This document shows, one piece after another, positions 1 to 8,354 of a stretch of 12,663 nucleotides of DNA (positions within the stretch are counted from its first letter, which is position 1; the number at the start of each line of letters is the position of its first letter). A model generated the notes under the pieces. It did not search any database. It had not been told where the DNA came from and was given only the letters and a program-made list of their open reading frames with translations. The translations under genes were made by a program, and so were the position numbers. The stretch is from Fragilaria radians (Eukaryota; Bacillariophyta; Fragilariophyceae; Fragilariales; Fragilariaceae), in the NCBI GenBank assembly GCA_900642245.1, contig CAAAJI010000218.1, positions 53,916-66,578 on the forward strand, given 5' to 3'.

Positions 1-2050
1 CCACAATCCATCGACAAATACTAACAAACATCTTTCTTGATTTTTAAACTCATTCAGCAGTCTTTTTCTTAGTCCATTTTGGGTCAATGAAAAACGCTCC
101 AACTTCAATATTGACTGACAATATGAAATTCATATTCTCCTGAAAGAAATCTACACCATTGGCTTACACCTTTGGTAATGATGATGTTTACATCTTCCTG
201 TGCACTACGCTAAATCTTGAGATTTTTTCAAAAAGAGTGCATGATAATGCTCTGTTGTTGATTCGATTGCGGTTGTCTATGTCATTCCATTGAAAACCAT
301 GCTAAGTTGCTTTATATTCTTATTTGCTAAATGTGAGGGACTGAACGACCATCTTTGATTTTCTTGGGATTTCAATACTAGAGATTCCAATTAAGAAATT
401 TGCTAGGATTTCCTCCCTTAATTATGGCTACGTTAATGACTCCATTTTCCTTTTCTTGTGTATATTCGGAATTGGATAAGTACTAATTTGAATTGATTGA
501 ATTCAGTATTGCATTGATAGATAAAATTGACGGCTTTTTAGTTTATTCGTTACCTGTAAAGCCCACACCATCCTACTAATGGCTTTCCTCTTAGTTTATC
601 TATATCCTTGTAATCTCTTTCAAGCAATAAAGTATTGTCTTCCTTCATGGTACTATTCGCCCCCAATACTTTGTCCTTTATTGCTATTCAGTGGAGTGGT
701 GTGATGGATAATTACTCATTCTCTGGTATACTTTTGTTGGAGGGTAAGCTCCATGTTTGATGATTTCATAAGACGTGAGAGAAAATTGAAAGAAAACATA
801 AGAAAAATTGAAAAATTAAATGTCTAAGTTAAATCCAGGTACAGAAGTTTACTGGTTCTGTGGCAAGAAAAGAGTTAGAAGAGAGGACAAAGTTGGAGGA
901 AAAGAATCTGTTCAGGATGAAATTTCGAGAATATTAGTCATAGGATAGTAACATGTATCTCTTTAAATCAGTGTTACAATCACAGCATTTTACTTTTCAT
1001 AAATGTTTTTCGCTCTTTCAAGTGTTCAAACAGGAGATAATCATCTCCTCTCAATAGCTCTAGTCTAAGTCCCTCAAGCCTTGAAGCCTAAGTTTCACAG
1101 TAAGCTTTCATTTCTATCATACGTTTGTGACTGGCTCAGGTCTAGTACAAGAAGCTGATAATTGCAAGAGAATTCCGAGCACATCGAAGCATACTTGTTT
1201 ATCCATATATCCATAAGCAACTTACTTCAACTTAATACTTTTTGATCAGTTTTTTTCCTGTTTTCAATTCGGCTCCACTTTGTAATAATGGCAAAATTTT
1301 GAATGCACAAGCTAACTGGGACTTATTGAACTATAGATGCTTTTGATTGTGTATGCAATTGCAATATACTAGAGAAAAGCATCAAATAAATAATCACCAA
1401 AGATATGTTTGCTTTTTAGGTCAGTGCATCTCAGCCTTCTTTCACGTCATATATTTTTATTTCTTATGCACTTGCTTTGGCTTTAATGCCGTAGACATAA
1501 TTGCTATCTAGAACTCCTTCTTTGTCAGTTGGCATGCTTGACGTTCTTTCGCTGGGATAACTTTAGTTTTAAGTAACTTTCATCTGTAGTAAACATTTTC
1601 TAATTTACAGAAGCTACGATTAGTCTTACTCGATAATTGGCGTCAAATGTTGACAATGAGCACACAAATGTTTCAGAATGCACATAACAATGGTGGCTAA
1701 GAATATGTGTTGACCATGTTAGCTTATTGTCCCATTATTTATTCTGTTGATAGCAACACGGTTTCGCTCTGAAGTTACCACACCATTTATTGGATAATTC
1801 TCCTTTTAAGTTATTATAATGTTGCTATCTCAGCAAAATAATGAAGCGTTATTTCCTATCCTACAATATGTTTCATTTAATGGTTCATCCTTATGATCAT
1901 TAACTGTATTTGGTCTATAAGAATGTCTTTTTATGGAATGATCTTTACTTATCAAGTTGATACTTACATTCTTATCAATTCTTCTTTTTTTTTCGAGAGG
2001 CAATATTGATTTAGTCTGTGAAGACTATGATTAACACTTGAAATACCTAA
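1..2050. other. AT-rich stretch with no recognisable gene
   Basis: No long open frame exists on either strand and I recognise no protein motif, tRNA box or rRNA. The best short frame is an ATG at 820 running to TAG at 946-948 (42 codons, rich in Lys, Arg and Glu, containing YWFCGKKRV), which matches no family I know. A stretch at 332-647 has the outline of an LTR (starts TGTGAGGGAC, ends CTTCA, contains AATAAA at 626-631, and is followed by TGG) but has no partner in the window. A T-rich run lies near 1984-1993. The segment may be the decayed 5' part of the gypsy element seen at the right side of the window, or plain intergenic DNA. Confidence 0.6.
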
Positions 2051-2331
2051 TGTGTCATTTTTAACATCCAAATATGCTCGATAGTGCTCTTCTTTCTGTA
2101 ATTATATCTGTCAGAGAGTATCACTTATATGCAATGATTTGTACATTTGAGAGATAAGCTCGTCTGAGGACAAGTTTGTTTAGATTAAAGCCCTGTTTAG
2201 ATATTGCCGCAAAGGAGTATCGTCAATTAGCGGCGATGACCCGTAACTAGAATAGCTTTAATTGCTTCTAGATTTTATTTATGTTAAGAGGACTTTGCAA
2301 TCTCTCCTGTTGAATTAAGTTGTCATCTACA
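2051..2331 (+). repeat. Diverged 5' LTR of the old copia element
   Basis: Two blocks match the region before 10147 in the same order and orientation. The block at 2114-2153 resembles 9981-10020 (shared core CAATGATT-GTA), and the block at 2256-2301 resembles 10089-10135 (shared core AAGAGGACTTT-CAAT). The spacing differs by about 34 bases, which implies an indel. The 3' edge is set at CATCTACA, resembling the ATCTTACA at the end of the partner and the CATCTCCAACA end of the younger LTR. The 5' edge at TGTGTCA is a guess. Position just before gag fits an LTR. Confidence 0.55.
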
Positions 2332-2357
2332 AGTGTTTTCACTTTTGTATTTTGAGA

Positions 2358-3401
2358 ATGAGCGGTATCAACGCCTTTATAGTATTTAATTTTACTGGAA
2401 AGGAGGAGGAATGTTTGACATGGAGTAAGGAGTTCTTGGCTAAGGCAAGAAGATCAGGTTTTAGGATATCCTACTTGGTACGCTCACAATCCTTGAGACC
2501 AATGATAAAACAAGGATATGGACAAAGGAACGACATGATTGAAGTTCTTTGATTTAAATCAATTTTCATATACAAAGTTGATTTTATCCAGCAATATGAA
2601 GACAGGTAGTGTTAAGTGGCGTTCAACATGGTGAAAGGATACAAGAAAAAGGATTATACGGAACGAGATGAAGCAATGGCGTGGGAAAGATTGAAGAATG
2701 AGCATAAGCTCATCTAAGCTCCCTTATTAGCAAAATCAGAATGAAAGTTCAGATAGCGTTCTTGAAGCAGAAATGAAGGTCCTGATGCCTGGATTACCAA
2801 TCTTGAAGAACTAAGAATGAAGCTGGAAGGCATTTGATCAATAATGACAGTTAATCAGCTTATCATCCATATGCTTAATGATCTAAACATTGATTATGTG
2901 CTACATATGGGACTCTTGGAAAAGTGAATTGGAGACAAAATTAATCTACATGAAGTCCGCAAACTACGTCAAGAATTGAATCTACAATATGAGAAATCGT
3001 CCAATCAAACTGAATGAAACAATGGCAGTAAAGCAACTGAAGAACAGGCGTTGTTTACGCTTCAATTGAGAGGGAAATGTTGCAATTCTGGAAACATTGG
3101 TCACAAGGCTACACAACACAAATCCAAATAGGATTATGGCAATAGGCTAAGTGATAGAGCCGCCAAACCTTTCTTCTGTAAATATTGCAGAAAGGCAGGA
3201 CATGTTAAATCCAATTGCTTCAAATTGAGTGGAGGAGCTGAAATAAATGGAGATGGCAATGCAAGCATTGGAATCGCGGACAGTGTATTCAAGTCAATGT
3301 CGGAACGCTCGAAATATTTTGAGAAAATGTGGATTTGAACTGTGGAGCATCACGGTTCTATTTGATTTTAATGATGTTTCCGAAAGCACCATCCTAGGAA
3401 A
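2358..3401 (+). pseudogene. Fossil copia gag and start of protease (old element)
   Basis: An ATG at 2358 opens a Gag-like N-terminus (FTGKEEECLTWSKEFLAKA, the usual G-x-W-K start of copia Gag) that stops at 2550. A second piece from 2628 contains DEAMAWERLKNEH, and a third, in one frame from 2784 past 3240, contains WITNLEELRMKL and ends in two zinc knuckles. That third frame has stops at 2835, 2925, 3015 and 3129. The first knuckle (3078-3119) has lost two ligands; the second (3177-3218, CKYCRKAGHVKSNC) is intact CX2CX4HX4C. At 3338-3352 NCGAS stands where the protease DSGAS motif belongs, so the catalytic Asp is lost. The frame is cut by the young element at 3402 and resumes at 8355. The motif style resembles stramenopile copia Gag; the protein cannot be functional. 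Confidence 0.8.
3397..3401. repeat. Target site duplication GGAAA, left copy
   Basis: The five bases just before the LTR at 3402 are GGAAA and are repeated exactly at 8350-8354 after the other LTR. Five base pairs is the usual duplication for Ty1/copia integration. It lies inside the protease region of the old copia element. Confidence 0.95.
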
Positions 3402-3654
3402 TGTTGGAAGGCTTGAGAATTTCTACTATGAATAAAGTCTTTACTTTTACCAACACAAATGGAATTATTATGGAAGATTACTAAAATCTATCAACGGAAT
3501 GTACGTTCCCTATCGGAATGAAAATTTCACTGTCCTACATCTCCACGTAGATTGTGACACTCAACAAATTCTTTTTTTACCGACACTGTTCTCATATGGA
3601 TTCACGAATCTTACTTAACACGTATTTTGATGCATCTCGACGTCATCTCCAACA
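3402..3654 (-). repeat. 3' LTR of the young copia element
   Basis: This 253-bp direct repeat matches 8097-8349 at 252 of 253 positions. It is bounded by TGTTGG and CCAACA. The last codons of pol, with the TAA at 3615-3617, lie inside it. It abuts the polypurine tract at 3655, which marks it as the 3' LTR for minus-strand transcription. It carries TGACGTC (complement of 3639-3645) close to the element-side edge. Confidence 0.97.
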
Positions 3655-6600
3655 CCCTCCCTACAAGGTTCATCAAAATTCTCAATGTATTGCATGTATT
3701 CATCAATTCCACAGTAAACTGACGTATGTTTTTCAAACAATGGTCCTGCTAAGTTCTTTGTGAATAAATCACTACTGTTTTCATTTGTTGGGATCCAATG
3801 CACACAAATTACACCATCTTCTTTCAAATCACGGAGAAAGTATTCACGTACATCAACATGTCGAGTTCTTCCGCCTACACTCCAATTTTCTATGAGATCC
3901 TTAGCTCCCTTATTGTCTACTTCAAGGATCATTGGCTTTTTGACCTTTAAACCAACTGACTCAAGCAATCTCATAACAAACAGCATATCTTGAGCACAAG
4001 TTGTTGCACTTACCAACTCTGCCTCAGTGACTGATAAAGTCACACATTGCTGCATTTTACTCTTTGCATTAACTGGGGCACCATTGAGAAATGTGCAATA
4101 TCCACTTACACTACGTCGTGATTCTGGATCCTTTGCAAAATCAGAATCTGAACGTCCTTTAATCTCAAATTCAAAATCAGGATTTCCATCCCAGATAGCA
4201 TTTGGCTTCAATACCAAACCTCTTTTCTCTGTCTGCAACAAATATGTCATGGTTCGATGCATAGCCTGAATGTGCTTCTGTGAACCTGATGCCATATATC
4301 TAGACAACTCTCTGACTGCATTTTGTACTTCTACACGCGACCACTTTGCTAGGTGTAGTAATTTTCCAACTCCCTTTCTGTAGTACCTCTTCTCTCCTGC
4401 AGTTGTATCATCATCACCTTTAGTCAATACATCACCCGGCACTGCTGGTGATGCTAGGATATCATTCAGCAAAGTAAATTCATCTTGCAAACTTTGGAGC
4501 AATACTGGTTGAGTTATCTTCATCAACCCACCCTCTTGATCATGCTCAATTTTACATCCAATATATTCTTTCATGACTCCAACTTCATCACAATCAAAAA
4601 CATGCCTGATTTCACATTTTGTTTGCAAAACTGCATTCCTGGTTCCAGCTCCTGCCTTATCATCAATGAAACTAATCCACAAACTTAAACCTTCATCTTT
4701 AAACCATTTATAATATAAGCATGGATCTGCTTTACTTCTCTTGAAACCAATAGATGCAAACATTAATACCACTTTTCTCCAAAATGCCATTGCTGCTTGA
4801 ATTAATCCATATAATGTCTTTTTAAGCTTCAAAACAGTATTCTTCTTATAAAACCTTTCAAAACCCTTGGGAATTTTCATGTGAATAATCTCACCATCTT
4901 CAAATTCTCCATACAGGAAAGCTCCTTTGACATCTACAACTTCAACATGCCACTTTGCCGTTATTGCCAAAATTAAGAATACTCTGATTGTTATGTCATT
5001 CACAACCGGAGAAGAAGTATTAGTTGAATCATAATGAATTCCTTCTTGTTGTTCAAATCCTCTTGCAGCAAGTCCTGCACGGTAAACTCCATTAGACTTC
5101 TTTTTCATTGCCCAAGTAGAAGTGATAATTTTCATATCCTCTGCAAGTGAATCACGCTGAACTTCTTCCCAAACATTATGCTTAATCATACGCTGATGCT
5201 CTTCATCTACAGCAGCTTTCCAGTATTCTTTGTCTGGCGTTTTCATTGCTTCTTGATAATTCATTACATGGAGTTCATTTGTGTTAATGAATCCTCCTCC
5301 TATCCCAGCACCAACACATGCCAATTCATGAAATTTGTCCACATCAAAATAATCTTGTTTAGCTGCAAAGGCTCCCACTTCCCTATATCGTTGAGGCTTT
5401 ACAACAAGTCTTCCAGACCTTGTAGATCTTGGGGTAATTAACTCATTCATTTCACCCTCCCTTGCTCTGATCATAACCGCATCTTGAGGTTTCTCCTCCA
5501 CAATCTTATCTGTATCTGCATCCTCATACTGAAGCATAAAGTCTATTACAGGCGTAATTTCGATACTTCCAGGTGAAGATGTCTTCTCAAAAAACATTCG
5601 CTTTAGCCAAATCACATCTCTTGATTGATGAACTCTTCCAGTATTTGGGTCCCACATCCGATAGCAATCTCCAGCGTGATCTAATGCATAACCTACAAAC
5701 ATGCATTGCACTCCTCTATCAGCCAACTTTGGGGTTGCTAAACTTTTGGTTTTGACAGTTCCAGCTTCACCCCAGGTTCTCAAATGCCTTGCAAATTTCT
5801 GCTCCTTGCCACCACTCCAATGATGATACCTAGATGCTATCTTTCCATTAATTTCAACAGGCACCAACCCATCCAATAATGTAGCTGTCTGAAATGCTTC
5901 TCGGAAAAGACAACAACTCATTTCTAAAGGTAAGTTTGCCTGAAACAGCATAGCCCGTCCTCTGTTTGCTAGAACAGCAAATCCCAACTCAGCAAGGTGA
6001 TTTTGTTGCGGGGTATCTGCAGCAGTATATTCGAACTTGATATTTAGCTTCCAATCGGCACTATCGCTTCTCTTCTGCAACCCAATGTTTTCACCAGCAT
6101 TGTCTAGGCGTATATATTTTACTGGGTTTCCATCCTGACGCCACTTTTCAAATAACATGCATGTAGGCTCTACCATACCATCTTTAGACTCATAAAATTC
6201 AGTAAACTTGAGCTGTGTGAACTCATCAACAATGATTCTCCAATATTGTCTCAAAACTTTAGGTCCAGCCAATGGCTGCTTAATCCTGGCTAAATCAAGG
6301 AAGACTCTCTCATTAGGCTTATCTGATTGCACATGTAAGCTTGCCTTAATCACGTTCTTTTGTCTTGCCTTAGCCACAGAGCATGCTTCGCAAACTTCCA
6401 TTTGTCCCTTTGAAATTTGCCATCCCAAATCTTGGCTTATTTTTCTTGTGAGTTCCTCACTTATGTGTCCTAATTGCGCATGTGCCTGATTTACAGATAT
6501 CTTGAATTTATCTATCTGCATTGCACTTACTTCAACTTTCTTTTTCAAATAAATCCCAAAGATGCATCCATTCTTAGTGGGAATTTCAATGTCAAATTTA

Positions 6601-6746
6601 ATGGTTTGATTTCCTTTAGTGAACCACATTGCATTTTTATCACCACCTGGAGTCCATCCTGCTTTCAAAAGCTTTGTTGTGCTAAACAAATTGAAATGCT
6701 GCTCAGGTACAATGCTCACATCAACCAATGTTGCACTATAAAGCTC
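3615..6746 (-). CDS. Copia Pol: integrase, reverse transcriptase and RNase H
   Basis: One frame of 1,043 codons runs from just after a TAG at 6747-6749 to TAA inside the 3' LTR. Numbering residues from the codon at 6728: the integrase zinc domain has H83, H88, C113 and C116; the catalytic core has D145 (VFLDLA), D209 (RLDNAGEN) and E247 (QQNHLAEL). Reverse transcriptase follows, with D599 (VVDVKGAFLYGEF) and FIDD at 687-690, a variant of the usual copia YVDD. RNase H has D861 (SDSDFAKD), E904 (TEAEL), D938 (VDNKGA) and a C-terminal SSDLFTKNL. All main catalytic residues are therefore present. The protein would integrate and copy the element in cytoplasmic particles and the nucleus. It lacks its own plausible start and is cut from protease by the TAG. 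Domain order proves Ty1/copia. Confidence 0.95.
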   Translation of the reverse strand, partial: ELYSATLVDVSIVPEQHFNLFSTTKLLKAGWTPGGDKNAMWFTKGNQTIKFDIEIPTKNGCIFGIYLKKKVEVSAMQIDKFKISVNQAHAQLGHISEELTRKISQDLGWQISKGQMEVCEACSVAKARQKNVIKASLHVQSDKPNERVFLDLARIKQPLAGPKVLRQYWRIIVDEFTQLKFTEFYESKDGMVEPTCMLFEKWRQDGNPVKYIRLDNAGENIGLQKRSDSADWKLNIKFEYTAADTPQQNHLAELGFAVLANRGRAMLFQANLPLEMSCCLFREAFQTATLLDGLVPVEINGKIASRYHHWSGGKEQKFARHLRTWGEAGTVKTKSLATPKLADRGVQCMFVGYALDHAGDCYRMWDPNTGRVHQSRDVIWLKRMFFEKTSSPGSIEITPVIDFMLQYEDADTDKIVEEKPQDAVMIRAREGEMNELITPRSTRSGRLVVKPQRYREVGAFAAKQDYFDVDKFHELACVGAGIGGGFINTNELHVMNYQEAMKTPDKEYWKAAVDEEHQRMIKHNVWEEVQRDSLAEDMKIITSTWAMKKKSNGVYRAGLAARGFEQQEGIHYDSTNTSSPVVNDITIRVFLILAITAKWHVEVVDVKGAFLYGEFEDGEIIHMKIPKGFERFYKKNTVLKLKKTLYGLIQAAMAFWRKVVLMFASIGFKRSKADPCLYYKWFKDEGLSLWISFIDDKAGAGTRNAVLQTKCEIRHVFDCDEVGVMKEYIGCKIEHDQEGGLMKITQPVLLQSLQDEFTLLNDILASPAVPGDVLTKGDDDTTAGEKRYYRKGVGKLLHLAKWSRVEVQNAVRELSRYMASGSQKHIQAMHRTMTYLLQTEKRGLVLKPNAIWDGNPDFEFEIKGRSDSDFAKDPESRRSVSGYCTFLNGAPVNAKSKMQQCVTLSVTEAELVSATTCAQDMLFVMRLLESVGLKVKKPMILEVDNKGAKDLIENWSVGGRTRHVDVREYFLRDLKEDGVICVHWIPTNENSSDLFTKNLAGPLFEKHTSVYCGIDEYMQYIENFDEPCREGVGDDVEMHQNTC
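3655..3662 (-). other. Polypurine tract of the young copia element
   Basis: On the element strand this reads AGGGAGGG and directly abuts the 3' LTR. In LTR retrotransposons this RNase H-resistant tract primes plus-strand DNA synthesis. The tract is also coding, since the pol frame runs through it. Confidence 0.85.
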
Positions 6747-6989
6747 CTAAGCAAACTTATTGCATACTTGAACTGGCAAACAACCTGTCATTGATGGCTT
6801 CATGATGTTGCCATTGGGCATCATAATCCCTGTGCTTTTATCATTTTCACTAAAGCTTGACATGCCCAACATGGATCCTGTGGAATGAGATGAGTCTGCA
6901 ATAAAGAAATTTGGATCTCTCAAAATATGCATATCCTTTTTAAATGATAGCTGACATAGCATCACTTCCAGATTATTTCCTTGACTCAT
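6747..6989 (-). pseudogene. Copia protease region, upstream part of Pol
   Basis: This is the same frame as the downstream Pol, ending in TAG at 6747-6749. The frame opens after a TAA at 7026-7028, and the first ATG is at 6989. It contains LRDPNFFIADSSHST, where copia aspartic proteases carry D-S/T-G-A. Asp and Ser are present (6882-6896) but the Gly-Ala is replaced or deleted, so activity is doubtful. Downstream it reads like the spacer between protease and integrase, with MPNGNIMKPSMTG and VCNKFA just before the stop. The text continues naturally after the stop (ELYSATLVDVS), so the TAG looks like a point mutation of a sense codon rather than a natural end. Stop readthrough is an untested alternative. 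Confidence 0.75.
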
Positions 6990-7025
6990 GTTCACTGTTG
7001 TTGCTGCTGCTGCAATCTCTTTCTG

Positions 7026-7113
7026 TTACTCCCCACGGGCATACCTCCGGGTTATCAATTCACAGCTGACGTCACGTCACTAGGCTCTAAGCACCACTCA
7101 TCTCATTAATCTA
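7026..7113 (-). other. Gap between gag and pol with stops in all three frames
   Basis: Gag ends with two consecutive TAG codons (7114-7116 and 7111-7113). The pol frame has stops at 7026-7028, 7077-7079 and 7080-7082, and the third frame also carries several stops. Gag and pol lie in different frames. No simple ribosomal shift joins them, because no frame is open across the gap. The stretch is richer in G+C than its surroundings and includes the perfect palindrome TGACGTCA at 7067-7074. It may be a natural spacer in an element with separate gag and pol frames, a decayed linker, or a small insertion. Confidence 0.6.
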
Positions 7114-8052
7114 CTAAGCTGCCTTATTGATTAACTTCATACGTAGTGACACTTTCTTTTCTGCTTTCTTTCTTACCCATTCTGGAGCCTTATCAATATT
7201 TTCAGGTTTCAACCAACAATTAGCGTCAACATGTCCTTTCTTGCCACAATGACCACATGATTCAGTAGACAGTTTCTTTTCATTTTCCATTCTACCTTTC
7301 TTAGGACAAGCACTAGCTTTGTGTCCCTTTTTCTTGCATGTGAAACATGTTCCTACAAAAGTTGTTAAAGCAACTTCACTTCCTCCTTCAATATCACTGA
7401 TGAATCTTGATCCATAGAGTTGCCAATGTAAGCATTCCATGACTTCACGCAAATCATCCAATGTCACTTTATTTCCTTTATTCCTTTGTTCATTGAGAAG
7501 TGATCCCTGGTATTCAACTGGTGCTGCTCCTATCACAACTGCCATTAACTCATCATCTGAAATCACACTGTTCCCCCGATTGTAACGGTTCTTAACACTG
7601 GCAATTTTCTCAAACAAATCAGAGGGTTTATCTTTTTTCTTCATTGATATATTGTTCAATTCTGTTCTCAATTCAATTTTAGATATCATGTCAGCAGGCC
7701 TAAATTTTCTTATGAGTATCTCAATTACTCGATATGCCAAACCACTTGGCCATTCAGGTGTCATAGCCTGGTATAAAATCATGAGCATCCCTTCTGTTAA
7801 AAAAGCCATTGTGAAACATGCCATAGCTGTGGCATTCCTCCTTTTAGCCATGATTCCCAACTTTCCTTCTCTACCAGATTCATCCAGCTCATCCTCTTCT
7901 CTTTCTGGAAGTGCGGACTCCTTAGAGAATGTTGTCTCAAATCCATGCACATTTGCATAAGCCTTAATTCACATAAACCATGCTTCAAACTTGGCCTTAT
8001 CACCATCAAAGGTTGGAAGTTTCACTGCTCTACTATCTGATCCTAATTCCAT
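7114..8052 (-). pseudogene. Copia Gag of the young element, with one in-frame TGA
   Basis: Starting at the ATG at 8052, 45 bases inside the 5' LTR edge, the frame would give 312 residues. It begins with the typical copia Gag opening KLPTFDGDKAKFEAWFM; codon 28 is TGA (7969-7971), and the frame then resumes with IKAYANVHGFE. The TGA fits a C-to-T change from CGA (Arg). The C-terminal part has two intact CX2CX4HX4C zinc knuckles, CFTCKKKGHKASAC (residues 236-249) and CGHCGKKGHVDANC (266-279), which bind the element RNA. Gag forms the virus-like particle. The remaining 284 codons after the stop are open, and a GTG at 7950 or internal ATGs are the only restart options. Gag ends in TAG TAG, in a different frame from pol. 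Confidence 0.85.
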
Positions 8053-8096
8053 GATCAATCCAAATCTCAAAAGCAACCTTTTCTAACTTCAAAGTT

Positions 8097-8349
8097 TGTT
8101 GGAAGGCTTGAGAATTTCTACTATGAATAAAGTCTTTACTTTTACCAACACAAATGGAATTATTATGGAAGATTACTAAAATCTATCAACGGAATGTACG
8201 TTCCCTATCGGAATGAAAATTTCACTGTCCTACATCTCCAAGTAGATTGTGACACTCAACAAATTCTTTTTTTACCGACACTGTTCTCATATGGATTCAC
8301 GAATCTTACTTAACACGTATTTTGATGCATCTCGACGTCATCTCCAACA
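8097..8349 (-). repeat. 5' LTR of the young copia element
   Basis: Second copy of the 253-bp repeat, 252 of 253 identical with 3402-3654. For minus-strand transcription this is the promoter-bearing 5' LTR. After it, on the element strand, the sequence is AACTTTGAAGTTAG; this does not begin with TGG, so a standard primer site complementary to a tRNA 3' end is not seen. Copia of Drosophila uses an internal tRNA fragment instead, which might apply here. Confidence 0.97.
8333..8340 (-). promoter_or_regulatory. TGACGTC motif near the start of the 5' LTR
   Basis: On the element strand the LTR carries TGACGTCG ten bases from its edge. TGACGT is the core of cAMP-response and bZIP sites. The same core occurs in the LTR of the old copia element (GACGTCA, 9922-9928). 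Function is inferred from the motif only; a seven-base match could arise by chance. Confidence 0.25.
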
Positions 8350-8354
8350 GGAAA
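8350..8354. repeat. Target site duplication GGAAA, right copy
   Basis: Exact repeat of 3397-3401, directly after the LTR. The following TGGTAAGAG continues the reading frame of the old copia element, which confirms the insertion junction. Confidence 0.95.

Larger units (their letters stand above)
3402..8349 (-). mobile_element. Young, structurally complete Ty1/copia retrotransposon
   Basis: The 4,948-bp element is bounded by 253-bp direct LTRs that differ at one base (C at 3546, A at 8241) and by a perfect GGAAA duplication. The LTR termini are TGTTGGA and TCCAACA. On the minus strand the order is 5' LTR, gag, protease, integrase, reverse transcriptase, RNase H, polypurine tract, 3' LTR; integrase before reverse transcriptase is diagnostic of Ty1/copia. 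The near-identical LTRs show recent insertion, since both LTRs are the same at integration. Despite this, gag has an in-frame TGA, pol an in-frame TAG, and gag and pol are separated by a stop-filled gap. No tRNA 3'-end complement (starting TGG) is seen directly after the 5' LTR. Confidence 0.96.

Noticed and set aside
648..665. TGGTACTATTCGCCCCC as a tRNA primer-binding site
   Set aside because: It begins with TGG but I cannot match the remainder to a known tRNA 3' end, and the paired LTR is not in the window.
820..948. A 42-codon ATG frame, possible exon or small protein
   Set aside because: No recognisable motif, no flanking coding signal and no second exon found; too short to support a gene call.
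3247..3435. A 62-codon + strand frame
   Set aside because: It is partly the old copia frame (its end reads FDFNDVSESTILGN) and partly runs by chance into the young LTR, so it is not a separate gene.
3554..6794. Many + strand open frames of 60-106 codons across this span
   Set aside because: They lie antisense to the intact Pol frame of the young copia element, have no family motifs, and several start with non-ATG codons.
7652..7960. A 102-codon + strand frame
   Set aside because: It is the antisense shadow of the Gag frame. The Ser-rich run is just the complement of the Glu/Asp-rich part of Gag.
7797..8009. A 70-codon minus-strand frame overlapping gag
   Set aside because: It lies in a different frame from the conserved Gag text, which runs through 8052-7950 with a single TGA.
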